Below are positions 43,952 to 51,271 of a stretch of 51,381 nt of DNA, piece by piece; within the stretch, counting starts at the first letter, position 1, and every line of letters starts with the position of its first letter. The stretch covers positions 1 through 51,381 of the forward strand of contig JAHEXJ010000008.1 in the NCBI GenBank assembly GCA_023252155.1, read 5' to 3'. The translations under genes and the position numbers were made by a program. Source of the DNA: Actinomycetes bacterium. GTDB lineage: Bacteria; Actinomycetota; Actinomycetes; Nanopelagicales; Nanopelagicaceae. The notes under the pieces are model-generated. The model searched no databases. It was not told the origin of the DNA and saw only the letters and a list, made by a program, of their open reading frames with translations.

Positions 43952-43984
43952 AATTTGAACGTTCAAATTATTTGAACGTTCAAA
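43952..43984. promoter_or_regulatory. Tandem LacI-family operators
   Basis: AATTTGAACGTTCAAATT (43952-43969) is an exact 18-bp palindrome and TTTGAACGTTCAAA (43971-43984) an exact 14-bp one; their centres are 17 bp apart. The central CG step in a TTGAAC-GTTCAA palindrome is typical of LacI/GalR sites. They lie in front of the binding-protein gene and overlap the probable promoter, whose exact hexamers I cannot fix. Confidence 0.8.
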
Positions 43985-44111
43985 AAATAGCCGATGTCTT
44001 TCGATTTGGAAATGGTCGCGGTCATGAATTTAGTAACGGTTTTGTAACTTTTATATCCGCAGACGACTCTCGCCCCGCAAGGACCCAACATTCAAGCCCG
44101 AAGTAAGACGC

Positions 44112-44348
44112 TCAACCCTCTGGCAGAGCAGCAAACGCCTTCTTCGTACTCTTGTACCAAGCCATTCCCGAGATCGGGCGCTTCCATCTGCCTTGCATGT
44201 CCTTCAACGCCGGTGCATGGCTCTCATCTCCACTTGCGCCCATTTCCTTTAGGTGCTTGTCCTGGGCCTTAATGACCTCATCGGCTGAGCTGCCCTGAAA
44301 TGCCATGTCGCACGGCCCACCCATTTGCTTGCACGTCATTGTTTTCAT
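44112..44348 (-). CDS. DUF1059 family small protein
   Basis: 78 residues. MKTMTCKQMGGPCDMAFQGSS opens the protein and WYKSTKKAFAALPE closes it, matching DUF1059, a small family with a conserved CxxxGGPCD motif of unknown function. GGGGA is about 10 nt before the ATG. It has a strong minus-strand promoter (TTGACA-N17-TAACTT) shared with the divergent marR gene. About 1.5 kb away are remains of a second copy of its start. Confidence 0.8.
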   Translation of the reverse strand: MKTMTCKQMGGPCDMAFQGSSADEVIKAQDKHLKEMGASGDESHAPALKDMQGRWKRPISGMAWYKSTKKAFAALPEG

Positions 44349-44444
44349 TCTCGGTTTTCCCCTTCGAATTTGTGATTACTTTTGTCGAAGACCCAAAACG
44401 TTGCCGTTGGCGACCTTGAGCCCCTCTATTAAGTTCGCTAGTAT

Positions 44445-44487
44445 TTACCTGTAAATTCAAGTTACTTGATTATCAAGCAATTGTCAA
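44445..44487. promoter_or_regulatory. Overlapping divergent promoters with MarR-type palindromes
   Basis: Minus strand, DUF1059 gene: TTGACA (44487-44482), 17-nt spacer, TAACTT (44464-44459). Plus strand, marR: TTACCT (44445-44450), 17-nt spacer, GATTAT (44468-44473). The palindrome CTTGAT-T-ATCAAG (44465-44477) fills most of the minus-strand spacer and covers the plus-strand -10, and a second palindrome ATTTAC-CT-GTAAAT spans 44443-44456. Confidence 0.6.
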
Positions 44488-44499
44488 TGGGGATGAAAC

Positions 44500-44961
44500 G
44501 TGGATTCGAAAAAAGAATTGCAAGAGCAGGTGTTCAGTGCCACCCGTGAATACGGTGTCAGTTCCGTTCTGTTCCGAAACGCAATCAGTCGAAAGATTGG
44601 TTTGAACGTTGCTGATTGGGAGTGCTTAAGTCTCTTAACGCTTCGAGGTATCTCCTCGCCTACTGAACTTGCTCGCTACACCGGATTAACGTCGGGATCA
44701 GTTACAACGATGCTTGATCGACTAGAAGCCGCAGAATTCATTACGCGAAAACCAAATCCAAATGATCGGCGCGGGGTGCTTATCGAGGTCAATCGAAAAT
44801 CTACGCCTGCAGTTGGACAGCTAGTCGGAGGAGTTCAAAAAGGACTGAAGGAAATTATCGAAAATTATTCAGAGAAAGATCTCAAGACGATTGTCGGCTT
44901 CCTTAATGCATTCACCATGAACGTGAGGAAACACACGGATGCAATCGAAGAGGATTCGTAG
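44500..44961 (+). CDS. MarR family transcription regulator
   Basis: 153 residues starting with GTG; GGGGA is about 7 nt upstream. The winged helix reads SPTELARYTGLTSGSVTTMLDRLEAAEFITRKPNPNDRRGVLIEVN, with the conserved DRR wing. Dimerisation helices surround it. It is divergent from the DUF1059 gene, and palindromes cover both promoters, so it probably controls itself and that neighbour. It converges on the membrane-protein gene that follows. Confidence 0.92.
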   Translation: MDSKKELQEQVFSATREYGVSSVLFRNAISRKIGLNVADWECLSLLTLRGISSPTELARYTGLTSGSVTTMLDRLEAAEFITRKPNPNDRRGVLIEVNRKSTPAVGQLVGGVQKGLKEIIENYSEKDLKTIVGFLNAFTMNVRKHTDAIEEDS

Positions 44962-44981
44962 GACTCAAATCCCGAGTGGCA

Positions 44982-45581
44982 TCACGAGTGTGCAGTTGAC
45001 GCTGCCTTATTTAGAGCACCCTTATTTGGGGCATCGGGATTCGTGACTGGTTTGAAAATGATCTCAAAGACAGCATCCATCATCTCGTGAAATTTAGTCT
45101 GTTCATAACCAATCGTAAAAGCCGCAAGCGCAAATATCGCCTCAGTTTGAATTGTTGACGCTTTCGGAGACAAAACCGAACCAGTTGCGCTGACAACCGC
45201 CTGAAGAGTCAGATAACTTGCCAGACCATATGCTGCTCCAACCAATCCCGCAAAAACATGCCAAACAGTGTCAGTGTGATTCCATCGCTTATTCTTTGCG
45301 AAAATCTGTTGCAAACTGTCGACGACACCGCCCAGAGTTCCAAACCAGAATACTAAAATCGGTACCGAAAACCCGAAAATACTGATGGTTCGAAGATTAT
45401 TCGAGGACGTTAAGGTGGAATCGGAAATCGGTGCACGATACACAATCAAAATGATTGCGAGAAATATCAAATAGATCAAAGGAATGGCAACTAACCACTT
45501 TGGCATGTGTCTCGAAGGTTTTTCTTTCAAAGATTCTGGATCGCTCATAACTTCAACAACTACGAACTCTGTTTCGCTCAT
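44982..45581 (-). CDS. Hypothetical membrane protein
   Basis: 199 residues from the ATG at 45581, preceded by GGGGAAG with good spacing; the open frame continues to 45644 without a ribosome site. After a polar N-terminus (about 30 residues) there are about four membrane helices. The pattern WFGTLGGVVDSLQQIFAKNKRWN recalls small actinobacterial membrane proteins, but I do not recognise a family. Single gene with no obvious partner. Confidence 0.6.
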   Translation of the reverse strand: MSETEFVVVEVMSDPESLKEKPSRHMPKWLVAIPLIYLIFLAIILIVYRAPISDSTLTSSNNLRTISIFGFSVPILVFWFGTLGGVVDSLQQIFAKNKRWNHTDTVWHVFAGLVGAAYGLASYLTLQAVVSATGSVLSPKASTIQTEAIFALAAFTIGYEQTKFHEMMDAVFEIIFKPVTNPDAPNKGALNKAASTAHS

Positions 45582-45681
45582 AACTTCCCCATTTCTAAGT
45601 GGGAAGTAGTTATTAAGTATGAGAACTGCGAATACTGAAAACAAGCATTTGCGGCAGTTTCAATGATCAAACATTTTCTGC

Positions 45682-45708
45682 CCCCTGTTCAGGGGTCATC
45701 GGGGTGAC
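45682..45708. other. Overlapping small hairpins in a 276-bp gene-free stretch
   Basis: CCCCTG-TT-CAGGGG (45682-45695) and GGTCA-N6-TGACC (45693-45708) can form alternative stems. CAATGATCAA occurs twice (45661-45670 and 45713-45722). No T tract follows on either strand. The rest of 45582-45857 holds only the decayed fragment noted separately. Confidence 0.4.
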
Positions 45709-45725
45709 CTCACAATGATCAAGCC

Positions 45726-45819
45726 AACATCTCGTCCGTACAACGCTCGACCGCACTCTTCACAAAGGCCAATACTTCATCGAAGATCTCAGGGCCCGGC
45801 CATTTGTTTACAAGTCATT
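45726..45819 (-). pseudogene. Possible decayed DUF1059-like fragment
   Basis: On the minus strand ATGACTTGTAAACAAATGG reads MTCKQMAGP before a stop, which matches the start of the DUF1059 protein at 44348 (MTCKQMGGP), and the nucleotides GTCATTGTTTTCA are shared. Read one base further on, the following frame continues as EIFDEVLAFVKSAVERC and stops in TGA. This looks like the rest of a degraded, partly rearranged copy, but the second part is not clearly DUF1059. Confidence 0.3.
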
Positions 45820-45857
45820 GTTTTCAAGTGAGTCATTCCCCAATTGAAAATTGCCGT

Positions 45858-46169
45858 CTATTCATTATCAACGAAACGACGTAGGGCTTCAAGCCGTATG
45901 TCCCAACGATGCTCAAGATCTGCGATAAAGGCTCTCCCCTGATCCAACATTTCGCGATTCATCTGGATATTGGTGCCCCTTCCTTTGGGTACCAGGGTCA
46001 CCAGTTGTGCGTCGGCCAATATCTGAAGATGTTTCCGTGCACCTTGGCGGGTGATGTCTAGTCCTTCAGAAAGTGAATTGATCGTGAAAACATCTCCGCT
46101 TGAAAGTCGACGGATCATCTCTAATCGAGAAGCGTCTCCCAGCGCTCGGAAAAGTTCTACAACAGCCAT
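45858..46169 (-). CDS. ArsR family transcription regulator
   Basis: 103 residues. Winged helix with LFRALGDASRLEMIRRLSSG and TRQGARKHLQILADAQLVTLVPKGRG. No cysteine metal site, so it is of the non-metal SdpR/PaaR type that pairs with SRPBCC proteins. It overlaps the SRPBCC gene by one base (TAATG). The operator is probably the palindrome at 46677-46702. Confidence 0.92.
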   Translation of the reverse strand: MAVVELFRALGDASRLEMIRRLSSGDVFTINSLSEGLDITRQGARKHLQILADAQLVTLVPKGRGTNIQMNREMLDQGRAFIADLEHRWDIRLEALRRFVDNE

Positions 46170-46612
46170 TATTCTTGATTCACCAATTTCTCCAGACGAT
46201 CCATCATGTACTCCCAGCCGCCGCTATTGTCTCTAAAGCTCGCTTGAGCAATCTCGGCCGGTAGCGAGGCGAAACCAGATTCTTTCAACGTAACTTTAGT
46301 TCCACTGTCTAACGCCTCGATATAAAACTCAACGAGGGTGTTGGGGACTTCAAGAACATCGCCAATGATGCCAGTCGAACCCGGAACCCATCGATACGCG
46401 AAGTACTCAAAAGGCCTGGCAGCCTCAACAAAAATCTGCGTCCGATGTTTTTCATTTGTGAATACAAAGATTGGCCGTTGGCCGACTTCCAATGTTCCAC
46501 CTTCAACGACGTCAGGAAACCAAGTAACAATTTCCTTCGGGTCAGTGATGGCCTTATAAACACGCTCTTTGCTGGCCTTGACGGTGATTTCTCGAGTGAT
46601 GACATCTTGCAT
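46169..46612 (-). CDS. SRPBCC/AHSA1 domain protein
   Basis: 147 residues. The helix-grip fold pattern EITVKASKERVYKAITDPKEIVTWFPDVVEG at the start and SWEYMMDRLEKLV-like GGWEYMMDRLEKLV at the end are typical of AHSA1 (START-like) proteins encoded with ArsR regulators. They bind hydrophobic ligands, but the role is unknown. GAGAGGAA precedes the ATG. First gene of a two-gene operon. Confidence 0.9.
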   Translation of the reverse strand: MQDVITREITVKASKERVYKAITDPKEIVTWFPDVVEGGTLEVGQRPIFVFTNEKHRTQIFVEAARPFEYFAYRWVPGSTGIIGDVLEVPNTLVEFYIEALDSGTKVTLKESGFASLPAEIAQASFRDNSGGWEYMMDRLEKLVNQE

Positions 46613-46656
46613 GGCTAGTTCCTCTCCTATTCATGAATAAGCCCTACTACGCCAGC

Positions 46657-46702
46657 AATCTACAGCCTTTTTTCTCAATAGGCAACCATTTAGTTGCCTA
46701 TT
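46657..46702 (-). promoter_or_regulatory. Promoter and operator of the SRPBCC-arsR operon
   Basis: Minus strand: TTGCCT (-35, 46685-46680), 17-nt spacer, TAGATT (-10, 46662-46657). The exact palindrome AATAGGCAAC (46677-46686) and GTTGCCTATT (46693-46702), with a 6-nt centre, overlaps the -35, where a bound ArsR would block polymerase. Confidence 0.75.
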
Positions 46703-46758
46703 CTAAGACGCAATATGCACGAATAGATCCGTAGAAAGACGGATAGCCCAAATAGTAT

Positions 46759-46800
46759 AAATAACACAGAATTGTGTTATTTCAATCATTTGTGTATCTT
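46759..46800 (+). promoter_or_regulatory. Leaderless promoter with operator of the GbsR-type regulator operon
   Basis: TTGTGT (-35, 46772-46777), 17-nt spacer, TATCTT (-10, 46795-46800), then exactly 6 nt to the ATG at 46807. AAATAACACA (46759-46768) and TGTGTTATTT (46773-46782) are a perfect 10-bp inverted pair around GAAT and overlap the -35, fitting negative autoregulation. Confidence 0.75.
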
Positions 46801-46806
46801 GAGGTT

Positions 46807-47298
46807 ATGGATAGAGACAAAGTCCTCGTTTTTAGTGATCACGTGGGGCGGTTTTATGCAGATCGCTATGGCTTTCCGCCCGTGGCAGGTCGCCTGATTG
46901 GCTACCTCTACGTCTGCCAACCAGCAGAACAGTCAATCAACGACATTGCCGACACCCTGCTAACGAGCCGAAGTGCAATCAACAATGGCGTCAAAATGCT
47001 AGAGACGCAGAAACTGATCCACCGTTCACGACCAGCCGGCACCCGTGCCGACCTCATCAGCCTTAACCCTCTTGGCTGGGAAAACATGGGCTTTGACCCA
47101 ACCGAATATCAACAGATGGCAGATCTGGGGCGCGAAGGACTTGGAATCCTGACAAAGGCCTCGCCGGAACGGCGACAAGCTCTTGAAGTTGTTGTCTCAC
47201 TCAATGAATTTCTTGCAGACAGAGTGCCAAAACTTTACGAGGAGTGGAACGCGCATCATCAGAAAAGTCAGACGACTAAGAATGCCAAGGGGAAATGA
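46807..47298 (+). CDS. GbsR/MarR family transcription regulator
   Basis: 163 residues from the ATG at 46807, fixed by the leaderless promoter directly upstream; an earlier in-frame ATG at 46774 lies within the promoter region. The pattern FYADRYGFPPVAGRLIGYLYVCQPAEQSINDIADTLLTSRSAINNGVKMLETQKLIHR marks the GbsR group. It overlaps the ABC ATPase by 4 nt (ATGA), so it controls the transporter that follows, probably by sensing a toxic compound. Confidence 0.9.
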   Translation: MDRDKVLVFSDHVGRFYADRYGFPPVAGRLIGYLYVCQPAEQSINDIADTLLTSRSAINNGVKMLETQKLIHRSRPAGTRADLISLNPLGWENMGFDPTEYQQMADLGREGLGILTKASPERRQALEVVVSLNEFLADRVPKLYEEWNAHHQKSQTTKNAKGK

Positions 47299-48230
47299 TG
47301 GAAGCGGCAATTTCGGTTAGCGGTTTAAAGAAATCTTATAAAGAGAATGCCGTTCTCACCGGAGTCGACTTCAGTGTTGAAAGTGGAACTATTTTTGCCT
47401 TGCTCGGCAGCAATGGTGCAGGCAAGACCACCATCATCAACATCCTGACGACGCTTATTGAATCTGACGCCGGTAACTCCATGGTTGGCGGTTTTGATGT
47501 CGCTAAATCCCCCAACGAGGTACGCCATCACATCAGCCTGACAGGGCAGTTCGCCGCGGTTGACGATATTCTCACGGCTCGCGAAAACTTAGTACTTATC
47601 GGCGATTTACGGCACGTGAGCAACCCTGCACAAACAGCCGTTGACCTCTTGAAAAAATTCGGTCTTAGCGACGCCGCTGATCGTCGAGTTACCACTTTCT
47701 CAGGCGGTATGCGTAGGCGACTAGATATTGCAATGAGTCTGATCGGCAATCCTTCGATTATCTTTTTAGATGAGCCGACAAACGGCCTTGATCCCGAAGC
47801 GCGCAACGATATGTGGCAGACGGTCAGAGCGCTCGCCAAGAATGGTACGACGGTATTTCTGACCACACAGTATCTTGAGGAAGCAGACGAACTAGCTGAC
47901 ACCGTCGCCGTATTGCACCAAGGCAACATCATCGCTAAAGGCACACCTGAGGAACTGAAGAAACTAATACCTGGCGGTCTGGTCAAGTTCACATTTCGTA
48001 ATGAAAATCAATTAGAAACTGCCATTAACGTTTTGGAAAATGACTACAAGATTACGGAAAGAAATGCGCTGACAATTACAGTCGCAACCGGGGGCAACAC
48101 GACTCAAATCGCCGACTTATTTATCCGACTCCGCGATGCGAAACTTGATCCGACCGACTTCTCACAACAGATACCGACTCTGGATGACGTGTTCTTCAAG
48201 CTGACGAGCAAAAAGGATGAGGCGAAATAA
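47295..48230 (+). CDS. ABC transporter ATPase, drug-export (DrrA-like)
   Basis: 311 residues. Walker A GSNGAGKTT (about 36-44), signature SGGMRRRLDIAMSL, Walker B IIFLDEPTNGLDPEAR, and a C-terminal DrrA-type extension of about 80 residues. Either of two adjacent ATGs may start it. It powers the ABC-2 permease encoded next. The DrrAB family exports drugs or lipids; the substrate is unknown. Confidence 0.94.
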   Translation: MMEAAISVSGLKKSYKENAVLTGVDFSVESGTIFALLGSNGAGKTTIINILTTLIESDAGNSMVGGFDVAKSPNEVRHHISLTGQFAAVDDILTARENLVLIGDLRHVSNPAQTAVDLLKKFGLSDAADRRVTTFSGGMRRRLDIAMSLIGNPSIIFLDEPTNGLDPEARNDMWQTVRALAKNGTTVFLTTQYLEEADELADTVAVLHQGNIIAKGTPEELKKLIPGGLVKFTFRNENQLETAINVLENDYKITERNALTITVATGGNTTQIADLFIRLRDAKLDPTDFSQQIPTLDDVFFKLTSKKDEAK

Positions 48231-48232
48231 TC

Positions 48233-49006
48233 ATGCGTGCACTCAAAGACACATGGACGATGACAAAGCGAAGCTTGCGTCACATCGTTCGAAGTCCTGA
48301 CACCATCATTACGGTTGTTTTAACCCCGATCGCGATGATGCTCATGTTCGTTTATGTTTTAGGCGGTGCACTCGGTCAACAAACCGGCTCGGTAAAATAT
48401 ATTGATTTCATTACTCCTGGAATCATCATTTTGACGGTCATTAGCGGCATTGCATATGCCGCGTTCCGCCTCAACAAAGACATACAAAAAGGGATAATCA
48501 ATCGATTTCGGACCATGCCAGTCGCGCCTTCCTCGATATTAAGCGGACAGGCCGTCTCCTCAACGTTGTCCAATTTATTTTCTTCCTTGTTGGTCCTCGC
48601 GGTGGCATTTGCCATCGGTTTCCGGACCAGCGCCGGACTCCTGGAGTGGTTAATGTTTGCCGGACTCGTAATTCTTTTCACGCTGGCGACTACGTGGATG
48701 GCAATTTACTTCGGGCTGAAAGCCAATTCGGCCGAGGGAGCTGGCTCGTTCAGTTATATCTTGATGCTACTGATTTTTATTAGCCCGTCCTTCGTGCCGA
48801 CGAGTTCCATGACTCCTCTTTTGCGCGGCTTTGCGGAGAATCAACCTTTCACCCCGATTATTGAGACGATGCGATCGTTGCTAACAACTGGCACTGTGGG
48901 CAATAAAGGATGGCTCGCACTTATTTGGTGTCTTGGGATTCTTGTTGTGATGTACTCCCTTGCCATCTGGCAATATGGACGAAAAACATTGGCGACCAAT
49001 AGCTAA
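48233..49006 (+). CDS. ABC-2 type transport permease (DrrB-like)
   Basis: 257 residues with six membrane helices; the N-terminal TWTMTKRSLRHIVRSPDTIITVVLTPIAMMLMFVYVLGG and the ISPSFVPTSSMTPLLRGFAENQPFTP block are typical of DrrB. It starts 2 nt after the ATPase stop. Together the regulator, ATPase and permease form a compact self-regulated export operon. Confidence 0.93.
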   Translation: MRALKDTWTMTKRSLRHIVRSPDTIITVVLTPIAMMLMFVYVLGGALGQQTGSVKYIDFITPGIIILTVISGIAYAAFRLNKDIQKGIINRFRTMPVAPSSILSGQAVSSTLSNLFSSLLVLAVAFAIGFRTSAGLLEWLMFAGLVILFTLATTWMAIYFGLKANSAEGAGSFSYILMLLIFISPSFVPTSSMTPLLRGFAENQPFTPIIETMRSLLTTGTVGNKGWLALIWCLGILVVMYSLAIWQYGRKTLATNS

Positions 49007-49045
49007 CTCTCGAATGCACTTAACGATTTCTTCAGGAAATTTTCC

Positions 49046-49051
49046 TATACT
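49046..49051 (+). promoter_or_regulatory. Leaderless -10 box of the vanZ-like gene
   Basis: TATACT with exactly 6 nt (CACCCA) before the ATG at 49058. No good -35 is seen at 16-18 nt. Confidence 0.5.
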
Positions 49052-49057
49052 CACCCA

Positions 49058-49552
49058 ATGAAACGCCTCTCCAGAACCGTCCTGGCCGTTTACCTCATTG
49101 TTCTTCTGTGGCTAGTTCTATTTAAATTCTCATCTAATCCCCTTTTAGTATTTTCAAGTTACAAAACAAGAAGTCTTAACCTAATTCCATTCGCAGACAC
49201 GTCTCAAAGTAACTTGTACCAAATCGCCGATAACGTTCTCATATTCATTCCCTTTGGCTTGCTACTAAGTGTCAATCTCAAGGCCACTGACTTCAAGCGA
49301 CGGCTCACATATATCGGCGCCCTTAGTGTTTGTGTTGAGATTACCCAATATGTTTTTGCAATTGGCAGAACGGATATTACAGATGTTATTGCGAATACAT
49401 CGGGCGGGCTAATCGGATTGCTGTTTTATGACGCAGTCAAGAAACACATTCGAAGTGAAAAGTTAAACCGATTAATAGATGTCGTAGGTGCTGTTCTTCT
49501 CATCCTAGTAATCCTGCTGCGCACTTTTATTTTTAGGATCAAATACCAATAA
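49058..49552 (+). CDS. VanZ-like membrane protein
   Basis: 164 residues with four or five membrane helices. The family signature is clear: DNVLIFIPFGLLLS, then SVCVEITQYVFAIGRTDITDVIANTSGGLIGLL. VanZ-like proteins may confer low-level teicoplanin or lipoglycopeptide resistance, but most have no known role. TATACT 6 nt before the ATG indicates a leaderless transcript, separate from the transporter operon. Confidence 0.88.
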   Translation: MKRLSRTVLAVYLIVLLWLVLFKFSSNPLLVFSSYKTRSLNLIPFADTSQSNLYQIADNVLIFIPFGLLLSVNLKATDFKRRLTYIGALSVCVEITQYVFAIGRTDITDVIANTSGGLIGLLFYDAVKKHIRSEKLNRLIDVVGAVLLILVILLRTFIFRIKYQ

Positions 49553-49618
49553 TTCTTGTGCCCCTTTACACAATTGAGACAGACAAATGGCAAAATCGCT
49601 CGAGTAAGTAGCTACAGC

Positions 49619-49978
49619 TTACTTAATAAATATGAGTGCCAATGAGGCAAATACCATTGTAATGTCGCGAAAAGTAACGGCTAATAGTCCGGTGTTTGTA
49701 AGAATTATTCCGCTGAATGTTAGAGCCGCTATCAATGCAGCGTACTTTATGTATGTACCTAAGAGTAGCCAAATGGCTAGTAGCAATTCATAAACCGAGA
49801 AGACGTGCAGCAAGAACTTGCCGGAGATGCAGCTTGTTAAAAAATGCGGCAAGTAGCCGATCCAATCGGCAGGCGTAATGAAAGAGGACACACTTGCATA
49901 TAGCAATACTGTCGCCAACCCGATGCGAAGCAAAAGATTCGCTATCTTATTGCCATTACTAACGTCTATCTTTAACAT
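49619..49978 (-). CDS. DoxX-like membrane protein
   Basis: 119 residues with four hydrophobic helices (about 13-30, 50-70, 72-92, 100-118). RIGLATVLLYASVSSFITPADWIGYLP is the DoxX-type opening with a W-x-GYLP turn. It starts 8 nt after the cupredoxin-like gene stop, so the two are one operon. An imperfect hairpin at its 3' end (49605-49626) may separate it from vanZ. Confidence 0.75.
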   Translation of the reverse strand: MLKIDVSNGNKIANLLLRIGLATVLLYASVSSFITPADWIGYLPHFLTSCISGKFLLHVFSVYELLLAIWLLLGTYIKYAALIAALTFSGIILTNTGLLAVTFRDITMVFASLALIFIK

Positions 49979-49986
49979 CCAACTCT

Positions 49987-50376
49987 CTATTCGATTGTAA
50001 TTTGCCCCTGAATACTTGGATCTAAGTGATCGTGATATCCAAACGAGCCAGTCTTAGTCACTGTGAAGGTCTTGCTTAAGCCTGCCAAGACTGACCCAAC
50101 GTTTAGATCAGTATCATCAGTGTGGACGGGATGAGGGTTCGAGTCCATCTGCAATTCGTTGGACGAAGTATTTGTAATAGTCACTTTTGACCCTGATTTA
50201 ACGGTCAACGTTGCTGGGCTGAACTGGCTACCATCAAAAGTGATGGCATTTGAACCAGTAGGGCTCGTGGAAGGGCTCGTAATTTGCGACGGACTGCTTG
50301 GAGATTTATGAAATGCCAAATACCCACCACCACCGATGACGATTGCCGCTATGAGCCCAATAATAAACTTCTTCAT
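49987..50376 (-). CDS. Exported cupredoxin-like protein lacking the type-1 copper cysteine
   Basis: 129 residues from the ATG at 50376, preceded by GGAGA; the frame is open to 50415. A membrane anchor or signal (MKKFIIGLIAAIVIGGGGYLAF) is followed by a Ser/Pro/Thr-rich linker and a cupredoxin fold (ITFDGSQFSPATLTVKSGSKVTITNTSS). The first copper histidine region (SNPHPVHTDD) is present, but the C-terminal loop reads FGYHDHLDPSIQGQI, with no Cys and no Met, so a blue copper site cannot form. It could bind another metal through its histidines. Confidence 0.75.
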   Translation of the reverse strand: MKKFIIGLIAAIVIGGGGYLAFHKSPSSPSQITSPSTSPTGSNAITFDGSQFSPATLTVKSGSKVTITNTSSNELQMDSNPHPVHTDDTDLNVGSVLAGLSKTFTVTKTGSFGYHDHLDPSIQGQITIE

Positions 50377-50484
50377 TTGCCGTCTCCTGATTGTGACTCG
50401 CTGAGTTTTGTACAATTACTCTGGTAACGAGACTCACCCTTATAACGTTCAATACCAAACCCACCCCTGGGGGGCTCTACGGGA

Positions 50485-51081
50485 CTAACTCCCACTCCCA
50501 CTGGAGCCCTTGACCAGCGGAGTCACTTGTAGGTTTCCACAATAGAAGCCAAGGCCCCTGCCTTGGATGAGGCCCATAGGGGCTTCATACATCGAGCGTG
50601 CTGTCAGGAGACCGCGCGAACCGGGCAGCGTGACTTGAAAATCTTTTATCTCTGGACAGGTTGGCGGATCGCCAAAGCTGGTCGATTGGATCGTGAAGGA
50701 GACGACTTGAGCATGGGAGGTGATCGAGATCCGAGGCAGCGGCCCATTCGCACTTTCGAATCCGCCGAGATAAGCCATACGCACGTAACTGGCCACCGCG
50801 GTTGAGTGGTTCGTGAGTTCAAGTCCGACGACTGGGTAGCCGCTCATCATGCACGGAGAAGGTGAAGTCACCAAGGCCCGCACTACCACTCCGCTATGCC
50901 CCATACCTCCCGGGATGGCCGTCACACGGAGAAGCTCCACACGTGCGCTTGGGCACGTCAGCGATCTCGACAGGGTAAAGCGAACAATTCCGATGACAAA
51001 GAGACAAGCCACTGCGACGACAACAGCAACAACGCGGAAGGGGAAACCGCGCCTATGTGACCCATTGTCGCGAATGTGCAT
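50485..51081 (-). CDS. Exported/anchored protein with DUF4232-like domain
   Basis: 198 residues from the ATG at 51081 (GAGG upstream; a TTG at 51102 is possible). One N-terminal membrane helix (about 15-37) anchors it. The outer domain contains GGMGHSGVVVRALVTSPSPCMMSGYPVVGLELTN and a later CPE/YCGN cysteine pair, resembling DUF4232, which is common in actinobacterial surface proteins of unknown function. No partner genes are recognisable. Confidence 0.55.
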   Translation of the reverse strand: MHIRDNGSHRRGFPFRVVAVVVAVACLFVIGIVRFTLSRSLTCPSARVELLRVTAIPGGMGHSGVVVRALVTSPSPCMMSGYPVVGLELTNHSTAVASYVRMAYLGGFESANGPLPRISITSHAQVVSFTIQSTSFGDPPTCPEIKDFQVTLPGSRGLLTARSMYEAPMGLIQGRGLGFYCGNLQVTPLVKGSSGSGS

Positions 51082-51271
51082 TATGAGAACCTCGACGTCC
51101 AAGAAATTAATCGAAGTGGGGTGCCGGAATGCGTGGTCATCGCCATCATCTCCTCCACTTAATGCCTGAAACGATACCGTGAATGAAAATTCGCCAACCG
51201 ACAGAAATGAAAATCAAATCGGCGTGTAATTGTGTACTTAGTTTTAATACCACGCCTTTGGTGGAGCTGAG

